7,217 nucleotides of DNA from Parafilimonas sp. (GCA_025927795.1 JAICKT010000228.1:1-7217); one strand, 5' to 3'. Positions 1 to 6,834 are shown, counted from the stretch's first letter. Made by a program: numbers and translations. Notes: a model not told the origin generated them from the letters alone.

Positions 1-200
1 AACCAAACAACATCATTCATTTTAATACAACCATTATCGGGTTTTATAAAACCTGCAAGCATGCGCAGCACACTTGTTTTACCTGCGCCTGATGAACCAT
101 ACAGGCTCACAAATTTTCCGCTTTCAATCTGCACTTTAATTTGCAAATACATTTCGCCATCTGCCGTGTGTAATTTTTTTTGTAAAGCGAAATCAATCAT
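1..200 (-). CDS. modC: Molybdate ABC transporter ATP-binding protein ModC, N-terminal part
   Basis: This is the ATPase of the molybdate importer; it hydrolyses ATP on the cytoplasmic face to drive ModB. Only the first 66 codons lie in the window, and the gene runs off the left edge. The reading from the ATG at 200-198 begins MIDFALQKKL and reaches a clear Walker A loop, GSSGAGKTS, at residues 35-43, followed by LRMLAGFIKPDNG, the usual sequence after the P-loop in ABC ATPases. The Q-loop, signature motif and Walker B fall outside. The start is well set: it overlaps the modB stop codon in an ATGA arrangement, which suggests coupled translation. The visible part alone shows only an ABC ATPase; calling it ModC rests on the adjoining modA and modB. 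Whether it has the C-terminal TOBE/Mop molybdate-binding domain cannot be seen. Confidence 0.9.
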   Translation of the reverse strand, partial: MIDFALQKKLHTADGEMYLQIKVQIESGKFVSLYGSSGAGKTSVLRMLAGFIKPDNGCIKMNDVVW

Positions 201-868
201 AAATACTTTACCTGCATTTTTCTGTTCACTAAATACATTGTAAATAAAATCACGAAGGAAAGCACAATTAAAATAGCCGCATACATATTTGCATTGTGAT
301 AATTAAATGCTTCCACTTCATCATAAATTGCAACGGATGCAGTGCGTGTTTTACCTGGAATATTTCCGCCAATCATCAGCACTACGCCAAACTCGCCAAC
401 TGTATGTGCAAAGGTTAAAACAATGCCTGTTAATAAAGATGATTTAATATTTGGTAACAAAACTTTTATAAGTGTTTGCCATTTTGTTTTACCCAAAGAA
501 TAAGAAGATTCTTTTAAACTTGGTGATAAAGATGCAAGACCTGATTGAATTGGATGCACCATAAAAGGTAAGCTGTAAATTATGGATGCGATTAGTAATC
601 CTTCAAAAGAAAACACCAGCTTTATATCAAAATATTTTTGAAGGAAAGCGCCGAAACTGTTACCCGGACTAAAAGCCAGCAACATGTAGAAACCAATAAC
701 ACTTGGTGGCAAAACCAACGGCATGCTTACTATAACTTCTGCAATTGTTTTAAAAATTGTTTTGTTATGTGATAACCAATTTGCAATTGGAATAGTAATA
801 AAAAAAAGAATAAGCGTTGTGAAAAATGCAAGCTTTAATGTGAGCCATAAAGGTGATAGTTCAAGCAT
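197..868 (-). CDS. modB: Molybdate ABC transporter permease ModB
   Basis: This is the membrane channel subunit of the molybdate importer, 223 aa, a usual length for ModB. Hydrophobic segments lie at about residues 10-32, 46-66, 86-106, 144-166 and 197-215. Family hallmarks are the MPLVLPPSVIGFYML stretch (about 49-63), the EAA-type cytoplasmic loop that contacts the ATPase (about 117-140, with SLKESSYSLGKTKW then LLPN), and GEFGVVLMIGGNIPGKTRT (158-176), which is very characteristic of ModB/CysT-type permeases. The start codon lies one base after the modA stop (TAATATG), and the stop overlaps the modC start by four bases, so the three mod genes are probably translated as a coupled unit. A sulfate permease (CysT/CysW) is the main alternative, but the short length and the ModA partner favour molybdate, or possibly tungstate. 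Confidence 0.94.
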   Translation of the reverse strand: MLELSPLWLTLKLAFFTTLILFFITIPIANWLSHNKTIFKTIAEVIVSMPLVLPPSVIGFYMLLAFSPGNSFGAFLQKYFDIKLVFSFEGLLIASIIYSLPFMVHPIQSGLASLSPSLKESSYSLGKTKWQTLIKVLLPNIKSSLLTGIVLTFAHTVGEFGVVLMIGGNIPGKTRTASVAIYDEVEAFNYHNANMYAAILIVLSFVILFTMYLVNRKMQVKYL

Positions 869-869
869 A

Positions 870-1628
870 TTATTTTACAATGTATCCAAACTTTTTATAA
901 ATTTCCTTTGCCTTTGCTGAATACAAAAAATCATAAAATTTTTTTGCCGCTGCTGCATGATTTTCTTGTCCATATTTTAACAAGACAGCCGCTTGTTTTA
1001 TTGGCGGATAATCGTGCTGATTTAGCCCAACCCATTTTCCTTTGCCTTTCATTTCATCTGATATAACAATTGCCTTTGCAGTGAAACCAATATCTGCTGC
1101 CTGTGTTGCAATAAACTGACTTGTTTGTGAGATACTTTCACCATTTACAAGCTTTGCTTCCATTCTATCATACAAATTATATTTCTTCAAAATAACTTCT
1201 GCTGCTGCACCATAAGGCGCTGTTTTTGGATTAGCTATTGCGATGTGTTTTATTTCATCATTCAACAATAATCTTAAATCTGCTTTTGGCTGAATGTTTG
1301 GCTTTGCACTCCATAATACTAACAAACCCTGTGCATATACTTTTGGTGGTTCTGCAGTAAAATTATTGTCGGATAATTTTTTTGGAAAACTTGTATCGGC
1401 AGAAATAAAAATATCAAAAGGCGCGCCCTGCATAATTTGTTGTGTTAAATTTCCTGATGCGCCTAATACAACATCAATTTCTATCTTATCTGTTTTGTTG
1501 AATTCAGCTTTTAAAGCTTCCATCGTGTATTGCATGTTTGCCGCAACTGCAACGATGAGTTTTGGTTGCGCCGATGTTGTAACTGTAATAAGTGCAATTA
1601 AAACAAGTGAAAGAATAATTTTTTTCAT
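870..1628 (-). CDS. modA: Molybdate ABC transporter periplasmic binding protein ModA
   Basis: This 252-aa protein captures molybdate (possibly also tungstate) in the periplasm and delivers it to ModB. It starts with a Sec signal peptide: MKK, a hydrophobic core, then TTSA-Q with likely cleavage after Ala20. A three-residue lipobox before a Cys is absent, so it appears soluble rather than a lipoprotein. Family motifs are VAVAANM (26-32), GASGNL (56-61), the strongly conserved QGAPFDIFISAD (67-78), APYGAAAEV (137-145), NGESISQTSQF (162-172) and a C-terminal FYDFLYSAKAKEIYKKFGY. By alignment from memory, the oxyanion pocket has Asn31, Ser58, Tyr139 and Ile166, and lacks the Tyr that E. coli ModA places after its GIV motif (here GFTAKA). 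This resembles the A. vinelandii ModA2 type of pocket. The start is 2 bp after the mocA stop (TAGGAATG). Confidence 0.95.
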   Translation of the reverse strand: MKKIILSLVLIALITVTTSAQPKLIVAVAANMQYTMEALKAEFNKTDKIEIDVVLGASGNLTQQIMQGAPFDIFISADTSFPKKLSDNNFTAEPPKVYAQGLLVLWSAKPNIQPKADLRLLLNDEIKHIAIANPKTAPYGAAAEVILKKYNLYDRMEAKLVNGESISQTSQFIATQAADIGFTAKAIVISDEMKGKGKWVGLNQHDYPPIKQAAVLLKYGQENHAAAAKKFYDFLYSAKAKEIYKKFGYIVK

Positions 1629-1630
1629 TC

Positions 1631-2236
1631 CTATAAAACATGCCTTTGTTTATCCAGCAATTTTTTATAATCATCTTGTGTGTCTATATCAATATTTCCT
1701 TGCGGAAAATCTATTGTTGCAACATCATCTTTATTTGCAAGCAAAATCTTTTTCGCTCCTTCATTTCCCTGTAAACTCAACAATGCATCAAAATATTTTT
1801 GTGTGAAAAGCGCAGGTGTGCCAATTGTTTCTGCATAAGAACAAGCAACAATATGTTGAACACTTTTTTCCTGCCTTTCATATAATTGTTGAAATATTGT
1901 TGCTGATACAAACGGCTGGTCGCAAACAGCAATAATTATTTTTTCAATACCATTATTTAAAGTGATGGCATTTTTTAATCCTGAAACAATTGCTGAAGCC
2001 ATGCCCTCTTTCCAATTTTTATTAAAAACGATTTCGATTTTATTACTTTTTATTTTTTTTGAAATTTCGTGTGCATTAAAACCGGTGACAACAATTACAG
2101 GTTCTGCACCTGAGTCAATCGCTTCGTCAATTACATGCTGCAATAATGTTTTGTTATTAAAGTGAATCAATTGTTTTGCGCTGCCAAAACGTGTAGAGTT
2201 TCCTGCGGCAAGAATGATGATAGCTGTATTATTCAT
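1631..2236 (-). CDS. mocA: MocA-like molybdopterin nucleotidyltransferase (probably CTP-dependent)
   Basis: This 201-aa cytoplasmic enzyme of the MobA/MocA NTP-transferase fold probably joins CMP to Mo-molybdopterin, giving the cytosine dinucleotide cofactor used by IorAB- and Pao-type hydroxylases. The N-terminal nucleotide-binding signature is LAAGNSTRFGSAKQL (9-23). The LAAG form with KQL is typical of MocA, whereas MobA usually has LAGG. Other motifs are EGMASAIVSGL (78-88), the metal-binding CDQPF (105-109), GTPALF (139-144), GNEGAKKIL (157-165) and the C-terminal NIDIDTQDDY (181-190), all usual for this family. It sits 9 bp after xdhC and 2 bp before modA, so it is embedded between cofactor maturation and molybdate uptake. 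The fold is certain; the choice of CTP over GTP is inferred from motif and context. Related proteins act on other substrates, for example in sugar nucleotide synthesis, but the neighbours argue against that. Confidence 0.85.
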   Translation of the reverse strand: MNNTAIIILAAGNSTRFGSAKQLIHFNNKTLLQHVIDEAIDSGAEPVIVVTGFNAHEISKKIKSNKIEIVFNKNWKEGMASAIVSGLKNAITLNNGIEKIIIAVCDQPFVSATIFQQLYERQEKSVQHIVACSYAETIGTPALFTQKYFDALLSLQGNEGAKKILLANKDDVATIDFPQGNIDIDTQDDYKKLLDKQRHVL

Positions 2237-2245
2237 TATCTGATA

Positions 2246-3349
2246 TTATGAACGTTCATGAATTTCTGTTGTTTTCTCTTTTAGCGAGTTCCCGGTTTTT
2301 TTTGAGAACACAGTTTTTATTTCAGCTATAATTGATAACGCAATTTCTTCTGATGTTTCTGCGCCAATATCTAAACCAACAGGTGCGTAAATGTTCTGCA
2401 TTACGTCATCATTAATCACAATTCCTTTTTCATTTAACTCATCAATCATCTTATGTAATTTTTTCTTTGGACCAAGTGCACCGATGTAATTGCAATTTGT
2501 GTTGATGAGTTGTTGCAATGCAGCAACATCATAATTATAGTTGTGTGTCATTAAAACAGCGGCGGTTTGTTTGTCGATATTAATTACAGATAAGATTTCT
2601 GATGGCTTTGTGATTGATATTTTATTTGCCTTTGGAAAACGCTGCTGCGTTGCATATGTTGGTCTTCCATCAACAATAATAATGTTCCATCCTAATAGTG
2701 AAGCCATATTAACCAGTGGTTGTGCATCATTGCCTGCACCAACAATTACAAGCTGTGTTGCAGGCGGAATAAATTGAAACAATGCTGAACAACTGCCTTC
2801 ATCATTTTTTATTATTAATGACTTGATTGCAAGCACATTTATACATTCATCTTGCAATGCCCGCATTTCATCAAGCTTAAAAAAATTTTCTGTTCCATTA
2901 ACAAAAGCAAGCGTTCCTTTTTGTTCAAGGGTTTTGTTTGGATTGAACAACGTACTTATAAACGCATCTTTTCTTTGCTGTGCAACTTTTTTTAATAAAT
3001 TGATTGGATTATTTATATCATCATTTTTTATTGGTTCAAACAAAATATATACAATACCATTGCAACCTAACTGCACACCAAGCTTATTGTCTTCATCATC
3101 GGTGGTATCGTAAATTTCTAATTTGTTTTGTTGCTGAAATATCGCAAATTGTGCTTTGCGCAAAGCATCACCTTCCAAACATCCGCCACTGATTGCGCCG
3201 GTTATCTCGCCATCTTCTGTTACCAACATTCTTGCACCAGGTCTGCGATATGATGAACCTTCAACTTTTACAACTGTTGCTAATGCGGTTCGCTTGTTTT
3301 GCAAAACGGCTTTATCATAGGCGTCAATTATATCGTTGAGCTCTTTCAT
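2246..3349 (-). CDS. xdhC: XdhC/CoxI family molybdenum cofactor maturation and insertion factor
   Basis: XdhC proteins bind the finished molybdenum cofactor, protect it, support its sulfuration by a cysteine desulfurase, and hand it to the apo-hydroxylase. This copy is 367 aa, a full-length two-domain form. The N-terminal XdhC/CoxI domain shows VEGSSYRRPGARM (29-41), GAISGGCLEGD (51-61, with Cys57) and GCNG (95-98). The C-terminal Rossmann domain begins with QLVIVGAGNDAQPL (199-212) and continues with VDGRP (226-230), MTHNYNYD (267-274), YIGALGPKKK (288-297) and GLDIGAETSEEIALSI (325-340). The last 18 or so residues are charged and look disordered. It follows the large-subunit gene by 30 bp, so it is almost certainly dedicated to that enzyme, and it must act in the cytoplasm before Tat export. 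The start is supported by the N-terminal motif spacing; no clear Shine-Dalgarno sequence is present. Confidence 0.95.
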   Translation of the reverse strand: MKELNDIIDAYDKAVLQNKRTALATVVKVEGSSYRRPGARMLVTEDGEITGAISGGCLEGDALRKAQFAIFQQQNKLEIYDTTDDEDNKLGVQLGCNGIVYILFEPIKNDDINNPINLLKKVAQQRKDAFISTLFNPNKTLEQKGTLAFVNGTENFFKLDEMRALQDECINVLAIKSLIIKNDEGSCSALFQFIPPATQLVIVGAGNDAQPLVNMASLLGWNIIIVDGRPTYATQQRFPKANKISITKPSEILSVINIDKQTAAVLMTHNYNYDVAALQQLINTNCNYIGALGPKKKLHKMIDELNEKGIVINDDVMQNIYAPVGLDIGAETSEEIALSIIAEIKTVFSKKTGNSLKEKTTEIHERS

Positions 3350-3373
3350 TAAAAAAAATATTTCATTAAAGAG
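3341..3373. repeat. Short direct and inverted repeats at the xdhC start
   Basis: The 10-mer TTTCATTAAA occurs twice, at 3344-3353 and 3361-3370. The same stretch is bounded by CTCTTT (3341-3346) and AAAGAG (3368-3373), which are inverted copies. A run of eight A (3351-3358) lies between, so the mRNA carries eight U just before the xdhC start codon. The second copy contains an out-of-frame ATG that meets a stop after five codons. It may be a local slippage duplication; a role as a weak mRNA hairpin over the xdhC start is possible but the 21-nt loop makes it unconvincing. Confidence 0.35.
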
Positions 3374-3379
3374 AATGCA

Positions 3380-5551
3380 TTAAATTTCTGCTAAACTAAA
3401 TGGCAGCTTACGAATACGCTTGCCGGTTAAATCAAAAATTGCATTTGTTAATGCCGGAGAGAAGGCTGGCAAACCTGGTTCACCAACACCGCCTGCATCT
3501 GCATCATTGTCCATTACAAATACATCTATAGGAGGAATGTCTGTTATACGCGGCATGTGGTAATCATAAAAATTATGTTGTTCGGGTAAACCATCTTTAA
3601 ATGTTATTTCATGAATAGTTGCTGCACCTAATGCCATTATGATTGAGCCTTCAACCTGTGCTTTTATTATATCAGGATTTACATACCAACCGCAATCCAT
3701 CACTGCCCAAACATGATCTACTTTGATACCGCCATCAGGATTTTTTGAAACCTTCACAACCTGAGCAACCGGGCTTTCAAAACATTCTGTAATTGCCATT
3801 CCATAGCCTTCATTTTTTTTCCTGTTCTTCCATCCGGAAACTTCAATAAGTTTGTCTAACTGTTTGTGCAAACGATCATTATTTAAATGTTGTTTCCTGA
3901 ATTCAATTGGATCTGCGCCTGCAGCAAGCGCGAGTTCATCCATAAAACTTTCATACGCAAAACCGTTGGTGGATGCATACACCGAACGCCACCACATTAC
4001 CGGTACCGGCGTTTCAAAAGGCACATCCTGTATGCTGATATTTTTGATTGAATCAAAATAAGGTTTCAAAAACCCTTCCGAAGAACTTTCATTTGGTTTG
4101 CTGCGATCATCACTTTGAAAATTATCCATGTTCTGACCGGCAAGCTTCATTCTGAACGCATCAATCTTACCATTATTTACTACGCCTTCACAACGATAAG
4201 ACATTCCCGGACGAAATGGTCCCTGCATGATATCATCTTCACGCGTCCATACTACTTGCACAGGCACACCAATTTGTTTCGAGATTAATGTGGCTTCATG
4301 CGGATAATCCAGGAAAGCTTTGCGACCAAAACCGCCACCAAGAAAAGTCATATTTACAATCACTTTTTCAGCAGGTAAATTAAATTCTTTACTGATAAAA
4401 TCCTGTACCCAATCCGGTGCTTGTATTGGTCCCCATATTTCAATTTTATCGTTTTGATAATATGCTACACAATTCAAAGGTTCCATTGCGGCATGAGATT
4501 CATACGGCGTTTGATAAATTACATCGAGTTTATCAGATGCTTGTGAAAAGATGCTGTTCACATCTCCCTGCTCTTTAAAAACCAATCCATCTTTATTCTT
4601 CAAAATATCTTCATGACGCTGGTAAATATCAGTGCTGTTTATATGTTCAAAACCACTATCATCCCAAAATACTTTTAATGCTTTTCTTCCCTGCAATGCA
4701 GCCCATGTAGAAGTAGCGACAACAGCAACACCTTCGCGATCGGTATTAAAAACCTTCATCGTAACTTTAAAAACATCTTTCACACCTGGTATAGCACGCG
4801 CATCTGAGTCGTCAAAACTTTTAACCTTGCCACGTAATCTTGGATTGCGTTCTACACATGCAAACAACATACCCGGCACTCTTTTATCAAGCCCGAAACC
4901 CGCAGTACCATTGGTTTTGAGCGCCGCATCTTTTCGTAATAAAGGTTTGCCGATAAGTTTGTATTCAGAACGTTCTTTCAGTTTAACATTATCAGGCACG
5001 TGTAATTTAGAAGCATCTGTAACCAGCTCGCCATAATTATATTTTTTGCCTGATGGTTTATGAAACACATTCCCTGCTTCAGCATAACATTCTGTAAGCG
5101 GAACTTTCCACTTATTGGCTGCAGCCTGTATCAGCATTACACGCGCCGTTGCACTAAGCTTTAATAAATTTTTGTAAGAACCACGAATTGTAGAACTGCC
5201 GCCGGTTATCTGGCTGCCATATTTTTTGCCGTTGCCCTGCGCAAATTTTATATGAACGTCTTTCAAATTAACTTCTAATTCTTCGGCAATAATCTGTGGT
5301 ATAGATTGATAAACGCCCTGCCCCATTTCTGCACGATGACTCACTAATGTAACTCTGCCATTTGTATCAATTATCACCCATGGATTCATCTCGATGCCAT
5401 CCTCATCCACATCGTCGCCTAAGTTTACAACCTTGCTGGTTTTTGCACCTGCAGGTAAATACATTCCTAAGAACAAAGCAGTGCTGGTTAATCCCGCTGA
5501 CCTTAAAAAATTTCTGCGGGAAGTTGTTTTATTTTTTAAACCCTGGATCAT
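3380..5551 (-). CDS. Tat-exported molybdopterin-binding large subunit, IorB type (xanthine dehydrogenase/aldehyde oxidase family)
   Basis: This 723-aa catalytic subunit holds the molybdenum cofactor and hydroxylates an unknown aldehyde or N-heterocycle. The N-terminus has a twin-arginine signal, SRRNFLRS (11-18), a hydrophobic stretch and AGA-K with likely cleavage after Ala36, so the mature enzyme should be periplasmic. It has the IorB domain order: a piece of the second Mo domain comes first, with EMGQGV (75-80) and GGSSTIRGSY (117-126); then the a/b hammerhead domain (about 210-300); then the first Mo domain with HAAMEP (353-358), GGGFGRK (405-411) and VVWTREDD (433-440); then WWRSVYASTNGF (520-531), the remaining second domain with VMDCGWYVNP (617-626) and QVEGS (632-636), and the C-terminal GGVGEPGLPAFSPA (687-700), where Glu691 is the expected catalytic base. 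All the main motifs are intact, and the length is normal for IorB-type subunits. Isoquinoline oxidoreductase is the family prototype, not a substrate claim. Confidence 0.93.
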   Translation of the reverse strand: MIQGLKNKTTSRRNFLRSAGLTSTALFLGMYLPAGAKTSKVVNLGDDVDEDGIEMNPWVIIDTNGRVTLVSHRAEMGQGVYQSIPQIIAEELEVNLKDVHIKFAQGNGKKYGSQITGGSSTIRGSYKNLLKLSATARVMLIQAAANKWKVPLTECYAEAGNVFHKPSGKKYNYGELVTDASKLHVPDNVKLKERSEYKLIGKPLLRKDAALKTNGTAGFGLDKRVPGMLFACVERNPRLRGKVKSFDDSDARAIPGVKDVFKVTMKVFNTDREGVAVVATSTWAALQGRKALKVFWDDSGFEHINSTDIYQRHEDILKNKDGLVFKEQGDVNSIFSQASDKLDVIYQTPYESHAAMEPLNCVAYYQNDKIEIWGPIQAPDWVQDFISKEFNLPAEKVIVNMTFLGGGFGRKAFLDYPHEATLISKQIGVPVQVVWTREDDIMQGPFRPGMSYRCEGVVNNGKIDAFRMKLAGQNMDNFQSDDRSKPNESSSEGFLKPYFDSIKNISIQDVPFETPVPVMWWRSVYASTNGFAYESFMDELALAAGADPIEFRKQHLNNDRLHKQLDKLIEVSGWKNRKKNEGYGMAITECFESPVAQVVKVSKNPDGGIKVDHVWAVMDCGWYVNPDIIKAQVEGSIIMALGAATIHEITFKDGLPEQHNFYDYHMPRITDIPPIDVFVMDNDADAGGVGEPGLPAFSPALTNAIFDLTGKRIRKLPFSLAEI

Positions 5552-5605
5552 TTTAATTCTTTTTAATGATTAGCTGATAAGGCTAATAATAAAGTGAGCA
5601 AATTA

Positions 5606-6256
5606 TTATTTAGCAGGAGGTGCATAGCCACCATTGTTTATCCACGTATCCCATGCCTTTACAAAATCATCATACGCTAATGGCGGTGGTGTGCGATCGC
5701 CGCCCATATTCCACCCGGCTTTCACCAATGTGTCTCTTGCATGCTCCAACAATTGCTCTTTATTTTTATGACCATTGCGATTGTAATCCATTATCTGCAA
5801 TGCAAGATCGTGTGCACTTTTTCCCTGGAAAACCATCTTCATATCAGCGGGTGGTAATTGCCATTTTGGATTGCCCGGAGGCGTATGCAAACCCGCAGTA
5901 TTTTCGGCTTGATGACAGTTAGAACATTTTAATGCGTACAATCCTTTTCCATCTTTGCCGCGTTGTACATTCATTGTATGAATGTGATTGTCGTCGCCTT
6001 GTAAAGGTCTGTTACCTGCCGGATGACAGTTCATGCATCTCGGGCTCATCAAAACAGAATAAACTTGTAAAAATGCCTGGGCAGATGTAGCACTATCGTC
6101 GTTGGCAATATTGACGGCTATTGCAATACCGGGCGAATTAATTTTTTGTTTAAAAGCTGATGCAATAATAACAATGCAACAAAGCATAAGCGATATCACA
6201 AGCACTTTTTTTACAGACAAAATATTTGGTGATTTAATTTCTGAAGGCTGTTTCAT
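5606..6256 (-). CDS. Membrane-anchored diheme c-type cytochrome, probable electron acceptor of the hydroxylase
   Basis: The 216-aa product has two heme c attachment motifs, CMNCH (residues 74-78) and CSNCH (111-115). A hydrophobic segment at about 17-35 (VLVISLMLCCIVIIASAF) can act as a signal anchor or Sec signal; it has Cys-Cys but not a proper lipobox. Met95, Met139 and Met141 are possible distal heme ligands. The C-terminal half (about 145-216) has no motif I recognise, apart from Trp-rich, Pro-rich stretches ending NNGGYAPPAK. The open frame extends upstream to an ATG at 6397, but that would overlap the small-subunit gene and add a basic, Cys/His-containing tail in front of the membrane segment; the ATG at 6256 gives a normal signal and a 56-bp gap. 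Lying between the two enzyme subunit genes, it most likely passes electrons from the Fe-S subunit to the respiratory chain. Proteins like this may be labelled isoquinoline 1-oxidoreductase subunit in databases. Confidence 0.85.
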   Translation of the reverse strand: MKQPSEIKSPNILSVKKVLVISLMLCCIVIIASAFKQKINSPGIAIAVNIANDDSATSAQAFLQVYSVLMSPRCMNCHPAGNRPLQGDDNHIHTMNVQRGKDGKGLYALKCSNCHQAENTAGLHTPPGNPKWQLPPADMKMVFQGKSAHDLALQIMDYNRNGHKNKEQLLEHARDTLVKAGWNMGGDRTPPPLAYDDFVKAWDTWINNGGYAPPAK

Positions 6257-6312
6257 ACTAACTAAATATTTTACGCAGTATCTGATTTGTTGTGATGATT
6301 TTTGATGTTTGA

Positions 6313-6786
6313 TTACCCTTTTGTGTTTCCATTTTTTTGCATGTTTGCAGCAAGATGAATTGCTTTGCGAATCCGCAGGTAAGTACCGCAACGGCAAATA
6401 TTTCCTGCCATTGCATCATCAATATCTTCATCTGTTGGATTTGGATTTTCGCGCAGCAAAACAGCAGCAGACATTAGTTGACCTGAATGGCAATAACCAC
6501 ATTGCGGAACACTTAATTCATTCCATGCAATTTGTAAAGGATGATCATTGTTCTCTGACAAACCCTCAATGGTTGTGATCTTCTGCCCTTCAGCACGGCT
6601 TACTCTTGTAACGCATGAACGAACAGCTTCGCTATCCAGATGTACGGTGCATGCGCCGCATTGTGCAACACCGCAACCATATTTTGTTCCGGTAAGACCA
6701 ATAACATCACGTATTGCCCAAAGCAAAGGCATGTTCGGGTCCACATCTACCTCGTAATTTTTGTTGTTTACGTTTAATGTAATCAT
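6313..6786 (-). CDS. [2Fe-2S]-binding small subunit of molybdenum hydroxylase (IorA/PaoA/CoxS family)
   Basis: This 157-aa subunit carries electrons from the molybdenum site through two [2Fe-2S] clusters. The N-terminal plant-type ferredoxin domain binds one cluster by Cys38, Cys43, Cys46 and Cys58 (YGCGVAQCGACTVHL, then RSCVT). The C-terminal helical domain binds the second by Cys96, Cys99, Cys131 and Cys133 (PQCGYCHSGQ and NICRCGTYLRIRKAI). All eight ligands are present and the length is normal. It has no signal peptide or twin-arginine motif, unlike the PaoA-type small subunits that carry their own Tat signal, so export would rely on the Tat-bearing large subunit encoded two genes on. It is the first gene after a 140-bp intergenic region and is probably the head of this operon. 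The start at 6786 gives the standard N-terminus of the family (MITLNVNNKNYEVDVD). Confidence 0.95.
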   Translation of the reverse strand: MITLNVNNKNYEVDVDPNMPLLWAIRDVIGLTGTKYGCGVAQCGACTVHLDSEAVRSCVTRVSRAEGQKITTIEGLSENNDHPLQIAWNELSVPQCGYCHSGQLMSAAVLLRENPNPTDEDIDDAMAGNICRCGTYLRIRKAIHLAANMQKNGNTKG

Positions 6787-6803
6787 GTAATTGAAGTAAA
6801 CTA

Positions 6804-6834
6804 CAAATTAGAATAATCGCGTGAAACTTTCAAA
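6804..6834 (-). promoter_or_regulatory. Possible Bacteroidota-type promoter for the small-subunit operon
   Basis: On the minus strand a TTTG (6834-6831) is followed after 19 bases by CTAATTTG (6811-6804). This fits the TTTG-N19-21-TAnnTTTG pattern known for the primary sigma factor of Bacteroidota, with two mismatches in the -7 box. The box ends 17 bases before the ATG of the small-subunit gene, implying a very short leader. In such AT-rich DNA a chance match is quite possible. Confidence 0.35.

Noticed and set aside
1294..1806. 170-aa plus-strand open frame
   Set aside because: It lies antisense across modA and mocA, both of which have full family motifs. Its product has no recognisable domain. 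The other plus-strand frames are rejected for the same reason.
5569..5587. ATTAGC-N7-GCTAAT inverted repeat between the cytochrome and large-subunit genes
   Set aside because: A six-pair AT-rich stem in AT-rich DNA with no T-run directly after it is expected by chance, and nothing else in the 54-bp gap supports a function.
6257..6397. N-terminal extension of the cytochrome reading frame back to an ATG at 6397, giving 263 aa
   Set aside because: It would overlap the small-subunit gene by 85 bases and put a basic, Cys- and His-containing tail ahead of the membrane segment. The ATG at 6256 gives a normal short N-terminus before the hydrophobic stretch.
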